Shown piece by piece: positions 1-5,375 of a stretch of DNA of 5,468 bases. Below the pieces are notes generated by a model. That model worked only from the letters and a program-made list of their open reading frames with translations, was not told the DNA's origin and did no database searches. The translations under genes were made by a program, and so were the position numbers. Within the stretch, counting starts at the first letter, position 1, and each line of letters begins with the position of its first letter. Origin of the DNA: Acidobacteriota bacterium (GTDB lineage: Bacteria; Acidobacteriota; Terriglobia; Terriglobales; Acidobacteriaceae); assembly GCA_028873155.1 (NCBI GenBank), contig JAGWML010000200.1:1-5468 (forward strand). Reading direction: 5' to 3'.

Positions 1-117
1 AAAGACTGCAATGGTGTTGGCCGAGTGTTCGCCAGTGAGCAGGAAGCGAACCCTGAGCGGACCAATGTGGATCGTTTCGTCGGCTGGATTGACGCACAGA
101 TCAATCATTTGCTGCAT
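1..117 (-). CDS. Cupin-family protein, N-terminal part (cut by window edge)
   Basis: This gene runs leftward off the window, so only its first 39 codons are present. It starts with ATG at 117, preceded by a good ribosome binding site (AAGGGAG on the minus strand, 133-127, 9 nt before the ATG). The peptide begins MQQMIDLCVNP and continues IGPLRVRFLLTGEHSAN. The segment resembles the FLxTG strand that precedes the metal-binding motif in small cupins, and it parallels FLITGKDTGG in the neighbouring complete cupin. The metal-binding histidines would lie outside the window, so the family call rests on this N-terminal resemblance and on position. The gap to the upstream cupin is only 41 nt on the same strand, so the two are probably co-transcribed. 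The function is unknown beyond a likely small metal-binding beta-barrel enzyme or binding protein. Confidence 0.65.
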   Translation of the reverse strand, partial: MQQMIDLCVNPADETIHIGPLRVRFLLTGEHSANTIAVF

Positions 118-158
118 GATACAGATCTCCCTTGCCTAAACTCCCGATCGTGAGTCCG

Positions 159-737
159 TTACGCCGGGGGAAGAAGCTCCAGCCCGTACCGGGGCGAAGC
201 CGCAAGCGCCCGCGCAAGGAACTCCTTGCTCGGAAGCGGAGGTGCGGCAGTGCGATCCCTGACAGGATCGAACACTTCTGTAAAGTAATGTTCCAGCCCC
301 GCCGGTGTGATCACAAGCAGAGCCCGTGCATTCGCGTCGCCGGTGTTCTTGAACGAATGAACGATTCCGCGGGGAAGGAAAGCCGCAGCGCCCGCAGATG
401 CGGTAAGTGTCTTCCCACCCACTTGAACGGTCAGCGCGCCCTCGAGCAGATAGAACGATTCGTCCTCGCGGTGGTGAATGTGTGGGGGTGGGCCGCCGCC
501 AGGAGGGACAGACATCTCAGCCATAAAAAAGGCTCCGCCCGTGTCTTTGCCTGTGATGAGAAATGTCATCACCGTGCCCGGCCCCCAATAGTCCGCTCCC
601 GATCCTGCCGGGACGTACTTGACCTCACCTGGCAGCGATGCCGTCGCGGTCTCCTCCGGGTTGCCTGGGCGGGCCCTCTCCAGGCTGACGGTCCCGCTCG
701 CGGAGCCGGATTGCAGATCGATGGTTTGTTGGGTCAT
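159..737 (-). CDS. Cupin-domain protein (quercetin dioxygenase-like, substrate unknown)
   Basis: This is a 192-residue protein with one complete cupin barrel, probably cytoplasmic since no signal peptide is visible. Cupin motif 1 is perfect: G-P-P-P-H86-I-H88-x4-E93-x6-G100. So is motif 2: G116-x5-P122-x-G124-x2-H127-x3-N131. The likely metal ligands are H86, H88, E93 and H127. The C-terminal tail (E149-H-Y-F, then YGLELLPP) is of the kind seen in single-domain cupins annotated as quercetin dioxygenase-like; this label describes fold only, and the substrate cannot be read from sequence. I chose the ATG at 737 because GAGGTGG (747-741) lies just upstream. An in-frame start at 806 would run through the operators and add an unconvincing 23 residues. 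It is divergent from the marR-type gene and leads into a second cupin 41 nt downstream, so repression by that regulator is likely. Confidence 0.9.
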   Translation of the reverse strand: MTQQTIDLQSGSASGTVSLERARPGNPEETATASLPGEVKYVPAGSGADYWGPGTVMTFLITGKDTGGAFFMAEMSVPPGGGPPPHIHHREDESFYLLEGALTVQVGGKTLTASAGAAAFLPRGIVHSFKNTGDANARALLVITPAGLEHYFTEVFDPVRDRTAAPPLPSKEFLARALAASPRYGLELLPPA

Positions 738-751
738 CTTCCACCTCATCT

Positions 752-768
752 GGTAAACTATGTTTACC
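752..768. promoter_or_regulatory. Palindromic operator 1 in the cupin/marR spacer
   Basis: This is a perfect inverted repeat, GGTAAAC-TAT-GTTTACC, with 7-bp arms and a 3-bp centre. It lies 4 bp from the cupin ribosome binding site and over the proposed cupin -10 (CATAGT, minus strand 762-757). It shares the core GTAAAC-N3-GTTTAC with operator 2. MarR dimers typically bind short palindromes of this size in divergent spacers, so the adjacent regulator is the likely ligand. The palindrome is seen directly; the binding is inferred. Confidence 0.8.
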
Positions 769-784
769 GTGCTATGATAGTAAA
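757..784 (-). promoter_or_regulatory. Candidate cupin promoter (minus strand)
   Basis: On the minus strand TTTACT (784-779, 4/6 match to TTGACA) is followed after 16 nt by CATAGT (762-757, 4/6 match to TATAAT). Initiation would fall near 750, leaving a short leader that still contains the GAGGTGG site. Both hexamers lie within the two palindromes, so a bound repressor would block polymerase. The matches are weak and the AT-rich operators bias the hit. Confidence 0.4.
770..778 (+). promoter_or_regulatory. Candidate extended -10 promoter of the marR-type gene
   Basis: TGCTATGAT is an extended -10 (TGn plus TATGAT, 5/6 match to TATAAT) located exactly between the two palindromes. Initiation would be near 785, giving a leader of about 20 nt that carries GGAG at 795-798. 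No good -35 is visible, as allowed for extended -10 promoters. A dimer on either operator would occlude it, which fits autoregulation. Confidence 0.5.
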
Positions 785-794
785 CACAGTTTAC
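780..794. promoter_or_regulatory. Palindromic operator 2 in the cupin/marR spacer
   Basis: This is a perfect inverted repeat, GTAAAC-ACA-GTTTAC, with 6-bp arms and a 3-bp centre, directly abutting the GGAG ribosome binding site of the marR-type gene. Its arms are identical to the inner arms of operator 1; only the central triplet differs. The centres of the two sites (760 and 787) are 27 bp apart, about 2.6 helical turns, so two bound dimers would sit on roughly opposite faces of the DNA. Confidence 0.8.
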
Positions 795-805
795 GGAGAG
801 TGTCA

Positions 806-1267
806 ATGGGTTTGTTGCAGCAAAATTCAGCAGCCAAAACCAAGCATATGCTCATCGGCGCGCTGATGCGCGTTCCGGCGGAGGCCATTCAACGCCGCAT
901 CCTCCGCGAACTGAATGCCGCGGGCTTCAAAGAGCTCAGCCTGCCGCACATGGCCTTGTTGCGGTATCCCGGCCCGGACGGGGAGCGCCCAGGGGTTCTC
1001 GCGGAGCGCGCCGGGATGAGCAAGCAGGCGATGAACCGGCTGCTCGGCACCCTCGAGGATTGCGGGTACCTGGTTCGGTCGGATGCGCCGGAGGAGGGCC
1101 GCGCGCGCATTGTCCGCTTCACAAAACGCGGACACGCCGCGTGGGCAAAGGCCTTGGACGTGCTCCGCGAGATCGAGCGTGAGTGGGCCGCCGAGCTTGG
1201 GCAAAAGGACTTCGCGAAGCTCAAGGAAATCCTCTGCCGCGTTTGGGAGAGTCCTCTCGTCCATTAA
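806..1267 (+). CDS. MarR-family transcriptional regulator
   Basis: This is a 153-residue winged-helix regulator of typical MarR length. An N-terminal dimerisation region (about 12-40) leads into a winged helix-turn-helix: G63-V-L-A-E-R-A-G-M-S-K-Q-A-M (helix-turn-helix), then LLGTLEDCGYLVR and a basic wing (DAPEEGRARIVRFTKRG, 93-109). Helices from about 110 to 147 complete the dimer interface. Cys86 and Cys144 are present, but nothing shows that they sense redox. I chose ATG at 806 because GGAG (795-798) lies 7 nt upstream; the GTG at 800 is too close to it. The protein probably represses itself and the divergent cupins through the paired palindromes. The inducer is unknown. It ends 44 nt before the transglycosylase gene, which appears functionally unrelated. 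Confidence 0.92.
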   Translation: MGLLQQNSAAKTKHMLIGALMRVPAEAIQRRILRELNAAGFKELSLPHMALLRYPGPDGERPGVLAERAGMSKQAMNRLLGTLEDCGYLVRSDAPEEGRARIVRFTKRGHAAWAKALDVLREIEREWAAELGQKDFAKLKEILCRVWESPLVH

Positions 1268-1311
1268 CCTTTCCTGTGCGGCGCAAGCTGCTTCCCCGCG
1301 TATCCTGAACT

Positions 1312-2013
1312 GTGACCGCCAGCCCAACACCTACCGCCGCGCGCCGCAAGCCCTCCATCCGCATCGCACTGCTCTCGCTGGCCCTTGTTCTTGCCTTGCT
1401 CTGGCTGCTGGCCGCGCTGCTTCTCGTCGCGTTCCGCTGGATCGACCCGCCTACCACCGCCGTCCACGTCGAGCGCCGCCTGCAGGCCTTGCTCCAACAC
1501 AAGCCGTATCATCCCCGCGACACCTTCGTTCCCCTCAGCCAGATCTCCCCCAACCTGCAGCACGCCGTCATCGCCGCGGAGGATGGACGCTTCTACCAGC
1601 ATCACGGCTTCGACTGGCACCAGATGCAGATCGACGCACAGGGCGATCTCGAAGGCGAGCGCGTCCGCGGAGCCTCCACGCTCACCCAGCAACTCGTCAA
1701 GAATCTCTTCTTCGGCACCGGCCGCTCCATCCTCCGCAAGGGTGCGGAGGCCTCGCTCGTCCCCGTCGCCGAACTTGTCCTCGGCAAGCGGCGCATTCTG
1801 GAGCTCTACCTCAACATCGTCGAGTGGGGTCCCGGCATCTACGGCGCTGAGGCCGCATGCCGCGCAGACTACGGCATCTCCGCCCGCGCCATCGGTCGCG
1901 AACAGGCAGCGCGCCTCGCCGCTATCCTTCCCGCGCCCCTCCGCCGCCATCCCCAGCGCATGGACAGTTACAGCGCCATCATCCTCGATCGCATGCGCCA
2001 GATGGGCTGGTGA
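1312..2013 (+). CDS. mtgA: Monofunctional peptidoglycan transglycosylase (GT51)
   Basis: This 233-residue enzyme polymerises lipid II into glycan strands at the outer face of the inner membrane. A basic N-terminus is followed by one membrane anchor (about 16-42). The GT51 domain then shows its hallmark motifs in order: AAEDGRFYQHHGFD with catalytic Glu90, RGASTLTQQLVKNLFF (119-134), RKGAEASLVPVAELVLGKR (142-160), and YLNIVEWGPGIYG with the second key Glu171, ending in the AARLAAILPAP segment (199-209). There is no transpeptidase domain, and the length matches MtgA (about 240 residues) rather than a bifunctional PBP1. The start is GTG at 1312; no later start retains the anchor and no Shine-Dalgarno is visible. 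A TATCCT hexamer (1301-1306) 5 nt before the GTG could give a nearly leaderless mRNA, with weak support. The downstream ATPase is 57 nt away. Confidence 0.93.
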   Translation: MTASPTPTAARRKPSIRIALLSLALVLALLWLLAALLLVAFRWIDPPTTAVHVERRLQALLQHKPYHPRDTFVPLSQISPNLQHAVIAAEDGRFYQHHGFDWHQMQIDAQGDLEGERVRGASTLTQQLVKNLFFGTGRSILRKGAEASLVPVAELVLGKRRILELYLNIVEWGPGIYGAEAACRADYGISARAIGREQAARLAAILPAPLRRHPQRMDSYSAIILDRMRQMGW

Positions 2014-2047
2014 CACGCCTGTGACCTGCGCCCATGCAGTCTATCCC

Positions 2048-2063
2048 CATGATTGCTATCATG
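2048..2063 (+). promoter_or_regulatory. Extended -10 promoter within a dyad, upstream of the ATPase
   Basis: CATGAT-TGCT-ATCATG is a perfect inverted repeat with 6-bp arms and a 4-nt centre. It contains TGCTATCAT (2054-2062), an extended -10 with a 5/6 match to TATAAT. Initiation would fall around 2069-2071, at or beside the ATG, so the transcript may be leaderless; this agrees with the lack of a Shine-Dalgarno. The same TGCTATnAT form occurs before the marR-type gene. The dyad could also be an operator or chance. Confidence 0.45.
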
Positions 2064-2070
2064 CCCAAGC

Positions 2071-4656
2071 ATGAGCACGGCGATCCCATCGGCGCCCGAT
2101 ATCTCCTCCACGTTCCGCGGCCTCTCTGAAGCGGACGCCGCCGCAAGGCTCCGCGCCGAGGGTCCGAATGAGCTGCCTGCAGCGCGGGCACGCACTCTCC
2201 TCCGCACCGTCTTCGAGATTCTGCGCCAGCCCATGATTCTCCTTCTTCTCGGCGCCGGCACAATCTATCTCCTCCTCGGCGAGCTGCGTGACTCCATCGT
2301 TCTCCTCATCTCCATCTTCGTCGTCATCGGCATCGATCTCTATCAGGAGCGCAAGACCGAGCACGCGCTCGAGGCTCTCCGCGATCTCTCCAGTCCCCGC
2401 GCCGTCGTCATCCGCGAGGGCCGCCAGCGCCGCGTCGCCGGCCGCGAAGTCGTTCGCGGAGACATCGTCATCGTCTCGGAAGGCGACCGCATCCCCGCCG
2501 ACGGCGTGCTCCTCTCCTCCGTCAATCTCTCCGTCGATGAATCCCTCCTCACCGGCGAATCCGTCCCGGTGCGCAAGGCCGCCGCGGATCACGCCATCGA
2601 ATCCATGGGCCGACCCGGCGGTGACGACCTGCCCTTCGTCTTCTCCGGCGCCATGGCCGTGCGCGGCCAGGGCTATGCCAGGATTCTCTCCACCGGCGTC
2701 CATACCGAACTCGGCAAAATCGGCAAGGCGCTCCAATCCATCGACCCCGGCGCAACGCGGCTCCAGGCAGAAGTCAACCGCATGGCACGCATCTTTGCCG
2801 TCATCGGCCTCTCGCTCTGCGGCCTCATCGCCGTCGTCTACGGTCTCACCCGCGCCAGTTGGACCAGCGGCCTCCTCGTCGGCATCACCTCGGCCATGTC
2901 TCTTTTGCCTGAGGAGTTCCCCGTCGTCCTCACCGTCTTTCTCGCGCTCGGCGCCTGGCGCATCTCCCGCAAAAATGTCCTCACCCGCCACAGCAGCGCC
3001 ATTGAAGCCCTCGGCTCGGCCACCGTCCTCTGCGTCGACAAGACCGGCACGCTGACGCAGAATCGCATGGCCGTCCACACCCTCGTCGTCGATGGATCCA
3101 CGCTCATCACGACCCCCGACACCACCTCGCTGCCCGAGCAGTTTCACGATCTGCTCGAGTACAGCATGCTCGCCAGCAAGCGCAACCCCCTCGACCCCAT
3201 GGAAACCGCGCTCCAGCAGTTTGGCGCCCGCTGCCTCGCCAACACCGAGCACGTCAACCATGACTGGACCCTCATGCGCGAGTACCCGCTCTCTCCCGCG
3301 CTCCTCGCCATGTCGCGCGCCTGGCAGTCCGCTCACGATTCCGCGTTCATCATCGCCGCCAAGGGCGCGCCGGAAGCCGTCGCCTCCCTCTGCCGTCTCT
3401 CTGGCGAGGACCTCCAGCAGGTCATCGCCCGCTCCTCGCAGCTTGCCGCCACCGGTCTGCGCATCCTCGGCGTCGCCCGGTGCAGGTGGATGCACCCCAA
3501 CCTCCCCGACCAGCAGTCCGAACTCCCCTTTGAATTTGTCGGCCTCGTCGGGCTCGCCGACCCCATCCGCCCCGAGGTGCCCGCCGCCATCAGCGAGTGT
3601 TATCGCGCCGGCATTCGCGTCGTGATGATTACCGGAGACTACGCTGGAACCGCGCAAAGCATCGCGCGACAGATCGGTCTTGCCGCTAGCGACCACGTCC
3701 TCACCGGCCCCGATCTGGAAACTCTCAGCGATGCTGAACTCGAGCCGCGCCTCCGCTCCACCAACATCTTTGCCCGCGTCGTGCCGGAGCAGAAACTTCG
3801 CCTCGTCAATGCGCTCAAGCGTCTCGGTGAAACCGTTGCCATGACCGGCGACGGCGTCAATGACGCGCCCGCTCTCAAAGCTGCGCAGATTGGCATCGCC
3901 ATGGGCGCTCGCGGCACCGACGTTGCCCGCGAAGCCGCGGCTCTTGTGCTCATGGACGACTCCTTCTCCTCCATCGTTGCCGCCATTGCCCTTGGCCGCC
4001 GCATCTTCGACAATCTGCGCAAGGCCATGTCCTTCGTCTTCGCCGTGCATGTGCCCATCGCGGGCCTCGCGCTCATTCCTGTGCTGGGCCGGTGGCCGCT
4101 CATCCTCATGCCCATTCACATCGTCTTTCTCGAGCTCATCATCGACCCCGCATGCTCCATCGCCTTTGAAGCGGAGCCCCCTGCGCCCGGCCTCATGCTG
4201 CGCCCTCCACGCAATCCCCGCGAGCCTCTGCTGCAGCGCAATCGCATCGTCCTCAGCGCCCTGCAAGGCGCAAGCGTCCTCCTCGCTGCCGTCTTTCTCT
4301 TTGCCTCTGCTCTGCACGGCGGCGAGCCGGAAGCGAACATCCGCACCGTCACCTTCACCACGCTCATCATCGGCAACCTCATGCTCATCCTCTCCAACCG
4401 CTCCTGGACCCACACCATCTGGACCACGATCCGCACATCCAACCCCGCTCTCTACTTCATCGTCGGCGGAGCGTTCGCCATCCTCATCCTCGTCACCACC
4501 GTCCCCTTTTTTCAGCAGCTCTTCCGCTTCAGCCCGCTCCAGCCTGCTGAGATGCTCCTCTGTCTCGGCGCCGGCACCGCCAGCCTTCTCTGGTTTGAGC
4601 TTTGGAAGCTTCTGCGCAGTCGGCTCGCGCCGCGAACCTCCTCACCCCCTGCATAG
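2071..4656 (+). CDS. P2-like cation-transporting P-type ATPase, ion unknown
   Basis: This is a complete 861-residue pump that couples ATP hydrolysis to cation transport across the inner membrane. It has an N-terminal cation-ATPase domain (about 10-60), M1-M2 (52-91), and an actuator domain with TGES at 161-164. M3-M4 (240-292) carry PEEFP at 280-284. The phosphorylation motif DKTGT has phospho-acceptor Asp323. The nucleotide domain carries KGAPE at 431-435, followed by TGD at 521-523 and the hinge TGDGVNDAP at 592-600. M5-M6 are at about 652-697, and four more C-terminal helices lie at about 724-847. There are no N-terminal heavy-metal domains, so it is not a P1B pump. By eye against SERCA, M4 Glu309 is kept (Glu281), M5 Asn768 and Glu771 become His660 and Ile663, M6 Asn796 becomes Glu688 and Asp800 is kept (Asp692). 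A Ca2+ label is therefore unsafe. The ATG at 2071 is preferred over TTG at 2053, which lies inside the promoter. Confidence 0.93.
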   Translation: MSTAIPSAPDISSTFRGLSEADAAARLRAEGPNELPAARARTLLRTVFEILRQPMILLLLGAGTIYLLLGELRDSIVLLISIFVVIGIDLYQERKTEHALEALRDLSSPRAVVIREGRQRRVAGREVVRGDIVIVSEGDRIPADGVLLSSVNLSVDESLLTGESVPVRKAAADHAIESMGRPGGDDLPFVFSGAMAVRGQGYARILSTGVHTELGKIGKALQSIDPGATRLQAEVNRMARIFAVIGLSLCGLIAVVYGLTRASWTSGLLVGITSAMSLLPEEFPVVLTVFLALGAWRISRKNVLTRHSSAIEALGSATVLCVDKTGTLTQNRMAVHTLVVDGSTLITTPDTTSLPEQFHDLLEYSMLASKRNPLDPMETALQQFGARCLANTEHVNHDWTLMREYPLSPALLAMSRAWQSAHDSAFIIAAKGAPEAVASLCRLSGEDLQQVIARSSQLAATGLRILGVARCRWMHPNLPDQQSELPFEFVGLVGLADPIRPEVPAAISECYRAGIRVVMITGDYAGTAQSIARQIGLAASDHVLTGPDLETLSDAELEPRLRSTNIFARVVPEQKLRLVNALKRLGETVAMTGDGVNDAPALKAAQIGIAMGARGTDVAREAAALVLMDDSFSSIVAAIALGRRIFDNLRKAMSFVFAVHVPIAGLALIPVLGRWPLILMPIHIVFLELIIDPACSIAFEAEPPAPGLMLRPPRNPREPLLQRNRIVLSALQGASVLLAAVFLFASALHGGEPEANIRTVTFTTLIIGNLMLILSNRSWTHTIWTTIRTSNPALYFIVGGAFAILILVTTVPFFQQLFRFSPLQPAEMLLCLGAGTASLLWFELWKLLRSRLAPRTSSPPA

Positions 4657-4671
4657 ATCGCTGGAATCCAC

Positions 4672-4677
4672 TACACT
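4672..4677 (+). promoter_or_regulatory. Weak -10-like hexamer before the thioesterase gene
   Basis: TACACT matches TATAAT at 4 of 6 positions and lies in the 66-nt gap between the ATPase stop and the thioesterase start. Initiation would be near 4684, giving a leader of about 38 nt that includes the small upstream ORF. No convincing -35 is seen. The gene may instead be read from the ATPase transcript. Confidence 0.25.
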
Positions 4678-4699
4678 ACGCGCAGCCACACCGCGCCCC

Positions 4700-4726
4700 A
4701 TGCATGCGCATCGAGTGAAGACATGA
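4700..4726 (+). other. 8-codon upstream ORF overlapping the thioesterase start (ATGA)
   Basis: ATG at 4700 opens a peptide, MHAHRVKT, whose TGA stop (4724-4726) overlaps the thioesterase ATG (4723-4725) as ATGA. This arrangement can couple translation of the downstream gene to termination on the upstream one. No Shine-Dalgarno precedes the 4700 ATG, and a short in-frame ORF can arise by chance. The overlap is certain; a function is not. Confidence 0.3.
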
Positions 4727-5190
4727 CCCGCGCCATTCAAGACGACTACCCCGAGAGCCTCGCCTGGTGTTACGGTTGCGGCCGCCTCAATGATCACGGC
4801 CACCACGTCCGCACAATCTGGGAGGGCGACGAGACCGTCGCCGTCTTCACCCCAGAGCCCTGGCACATCGCCGTGCCCGGCTTCGTCTACGGCGGCGTTC
4901 TCGCCTCGCTCGTCGACTGCCACTCCACCGGCACCGCCGCAGCCGCCGCCTACCGCGCCGCCCAGCGCAAGCCCGGCACGGAGCCAGCCCTCCGCTTCGT
5001 CACCGCATCGCTCCACGTCGACTACCTCAAGCCCACGCCGCTCGGCGTCCCACTCACCATTCGCGCCCGCGTGGCAGAGATCAAGGGCCGCAAGGTCGTC
5101 GTCGAATCCACCGTCTACGCCAACGGCATCGCCACCGTCACCGGCAAAGTCGTCGCCGTCCAAATCCCCGACGACTTCGGCAAGAGCTGA
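4723..5190 (+). CDS. PaaI-like hotdog-fold thioesterase
   Basis: This 155-residue protein is predicted to be cytoplasmic and to hydrolyse acyl-CoA or related thioesters as a hotdog-fold oligomer. It begins with C16-Y-G-C19-G-R-L-N, the Cys-x-x-Cys signature common at the front of this PaaI-like subgroup. The central hotdog helix reads PGFVYGGVLASLVDCHSTGTA (52-72). Asp65 lies in the usual acidic position, but the His of the canonical HGG motif is Tyr56. The strand segment LHVDYLKPTPLG (97-108) and GRKVVVESTVY (122-132) fit the family. The start is ATG at 4723; only a weak purine run (GAGTGAAG, 4713-4720) precedes it. The substrate cannot be deduced. It follows the ATPase by 66 nt on the same strand, so co-transcription is possible, and it is followed by repeat-rich non-coding DNA. 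Confidence 0.9.
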   Translation: MTRAIQDDYPESLAWCYGCGRLNDHGHHVRTIWEGDETVAVFTPEPWHIAVPGFVYGGVLASLVDCHSTGTAAAAAYRAAQRKPGTEPALRFVTASLHVDYLKPTPLGVPLTIRARVAEIKGRKVVVESTVYANGIATVTGKVVAVQIPDDFGKS

Positions 5191-5268
5191 CGCAACCTCA
5201 GGTGCCCCATCCATGACGTCCATCGGACGGCATAAGTGGCAATCCACAAGCCCTCCCGACCCCACGCC

Positions 5269-5309
5269 GTGTCATCCTGAGCGACCGAAGGGAGTCGAAG
5301 GATCTGCGG
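5269..5309. repeat. GTCATCCTGAGCGA-type dispersed palindromic element
   Basis: The element opens with GTGTCATCCTGAGCGA and closes with GTCGAAGGATCTGCGG. It folds imperfectly: ATCCT (5274-5278) pairs with AGGAT (5299-5303), and inside it CGAC (5282-5285) pairs with GTCG (5294-5297). I recognise this sequence as resembling a short element found in many intergenic positions in Acidobacteriota and some other phyla. The dyad is seen directly; the dispersed status is from memory. Confidence 0.55.
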
Positions 5310-5332
5310 TTGCCTTTCTCTCGCAGCCGCAG
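5304..5332. terminator. GC-rich hairpin, possible end-of-transcript structure
   Basis: CTGCGGTTGC (5304-5313) pairs with GCAGCCGCAG (5323-5332) as a 10-bp stem with one G-U pair and a 9-nt pyrimidine loop. It starts exactly where the preceding dyad ends. It lies 114 nt past the thioesterase stop and has no T-tract, so it is not a standard intrinsic terminator; it may protect a 3' end or simply belong to the repeat. Confidence 0.35.
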
Positions 5333-5346
5333 CCGCTGACAGGTGC

Positions 5347-5375
5347 CCCCGGTCCCTCGCCTCCGGGGACCGGGG
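5347..5375. repeat. Perfect 10-bp GC-rich hairpin
   Basis: CCCCGGTCCC (5347-5356) and GGGACCGGGG (5366-5375) form a perfect 10-bp stem around the 9-nt loop TCGCCTCCG. No T-tract follows, which argues against a simple intrinsic terminator. It begins inside the second CAGGTGCCCC copy, so it is probably part of a mobile or dispersed palindromic element. Confidence 0.6.

Larger units (their letters stand above)
5199..5349. repeat. Direct repeat CAGGTGCCCC, two copies 141 bp apart
   Basis: CAGGTGCCCC occurs exactly at 5199-5208 and 5340-5349, the second copy leading into the 5347-5375 hairpin. In my memory such GGTGCCCC-led short palindromic elements are scattered between genes in Acidobacteriota; that cannot be confirmed from one window. 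The first copy is followed only by an imperfect dyad, as if decayed. Confidence 0.4.

Noticed and set aside
132..866. A 244-residue rightward ORF across the cupin gene
   Set aside because: It is antisense to a cupin with perfect motifs, runs through both operators into the MarR-type gene and translates to an Arg/Cys-rich peptide with no recognisable domain.
1264..2016. A 250-residue leftward ORF over the transglycosylase
   Set aside because: It is a shadow of the GT51 gene, whose forward frame carries all family motifs; the reverse frame shows none.
2009..2026. Imperfect hairpin GGTGACA-CGCC-TGTGACC at the mtgA stop, considered as a terminator
   Set aside because: The 7-bp stem has an internal mismatch, there is no T-tract, and it overlaps the stop codon, so evidence for termination is too weak.
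2059..4413. A 784-residue open frame antisense to the ATPase
   Set aside because: It mirrors the codon bias of the ATPase; its translation is Gly/Asp/Glu/Ala-rich low-complexity sequence with no domain or ribosome binding site, while the sense frame has full P-type ATPase motifs.
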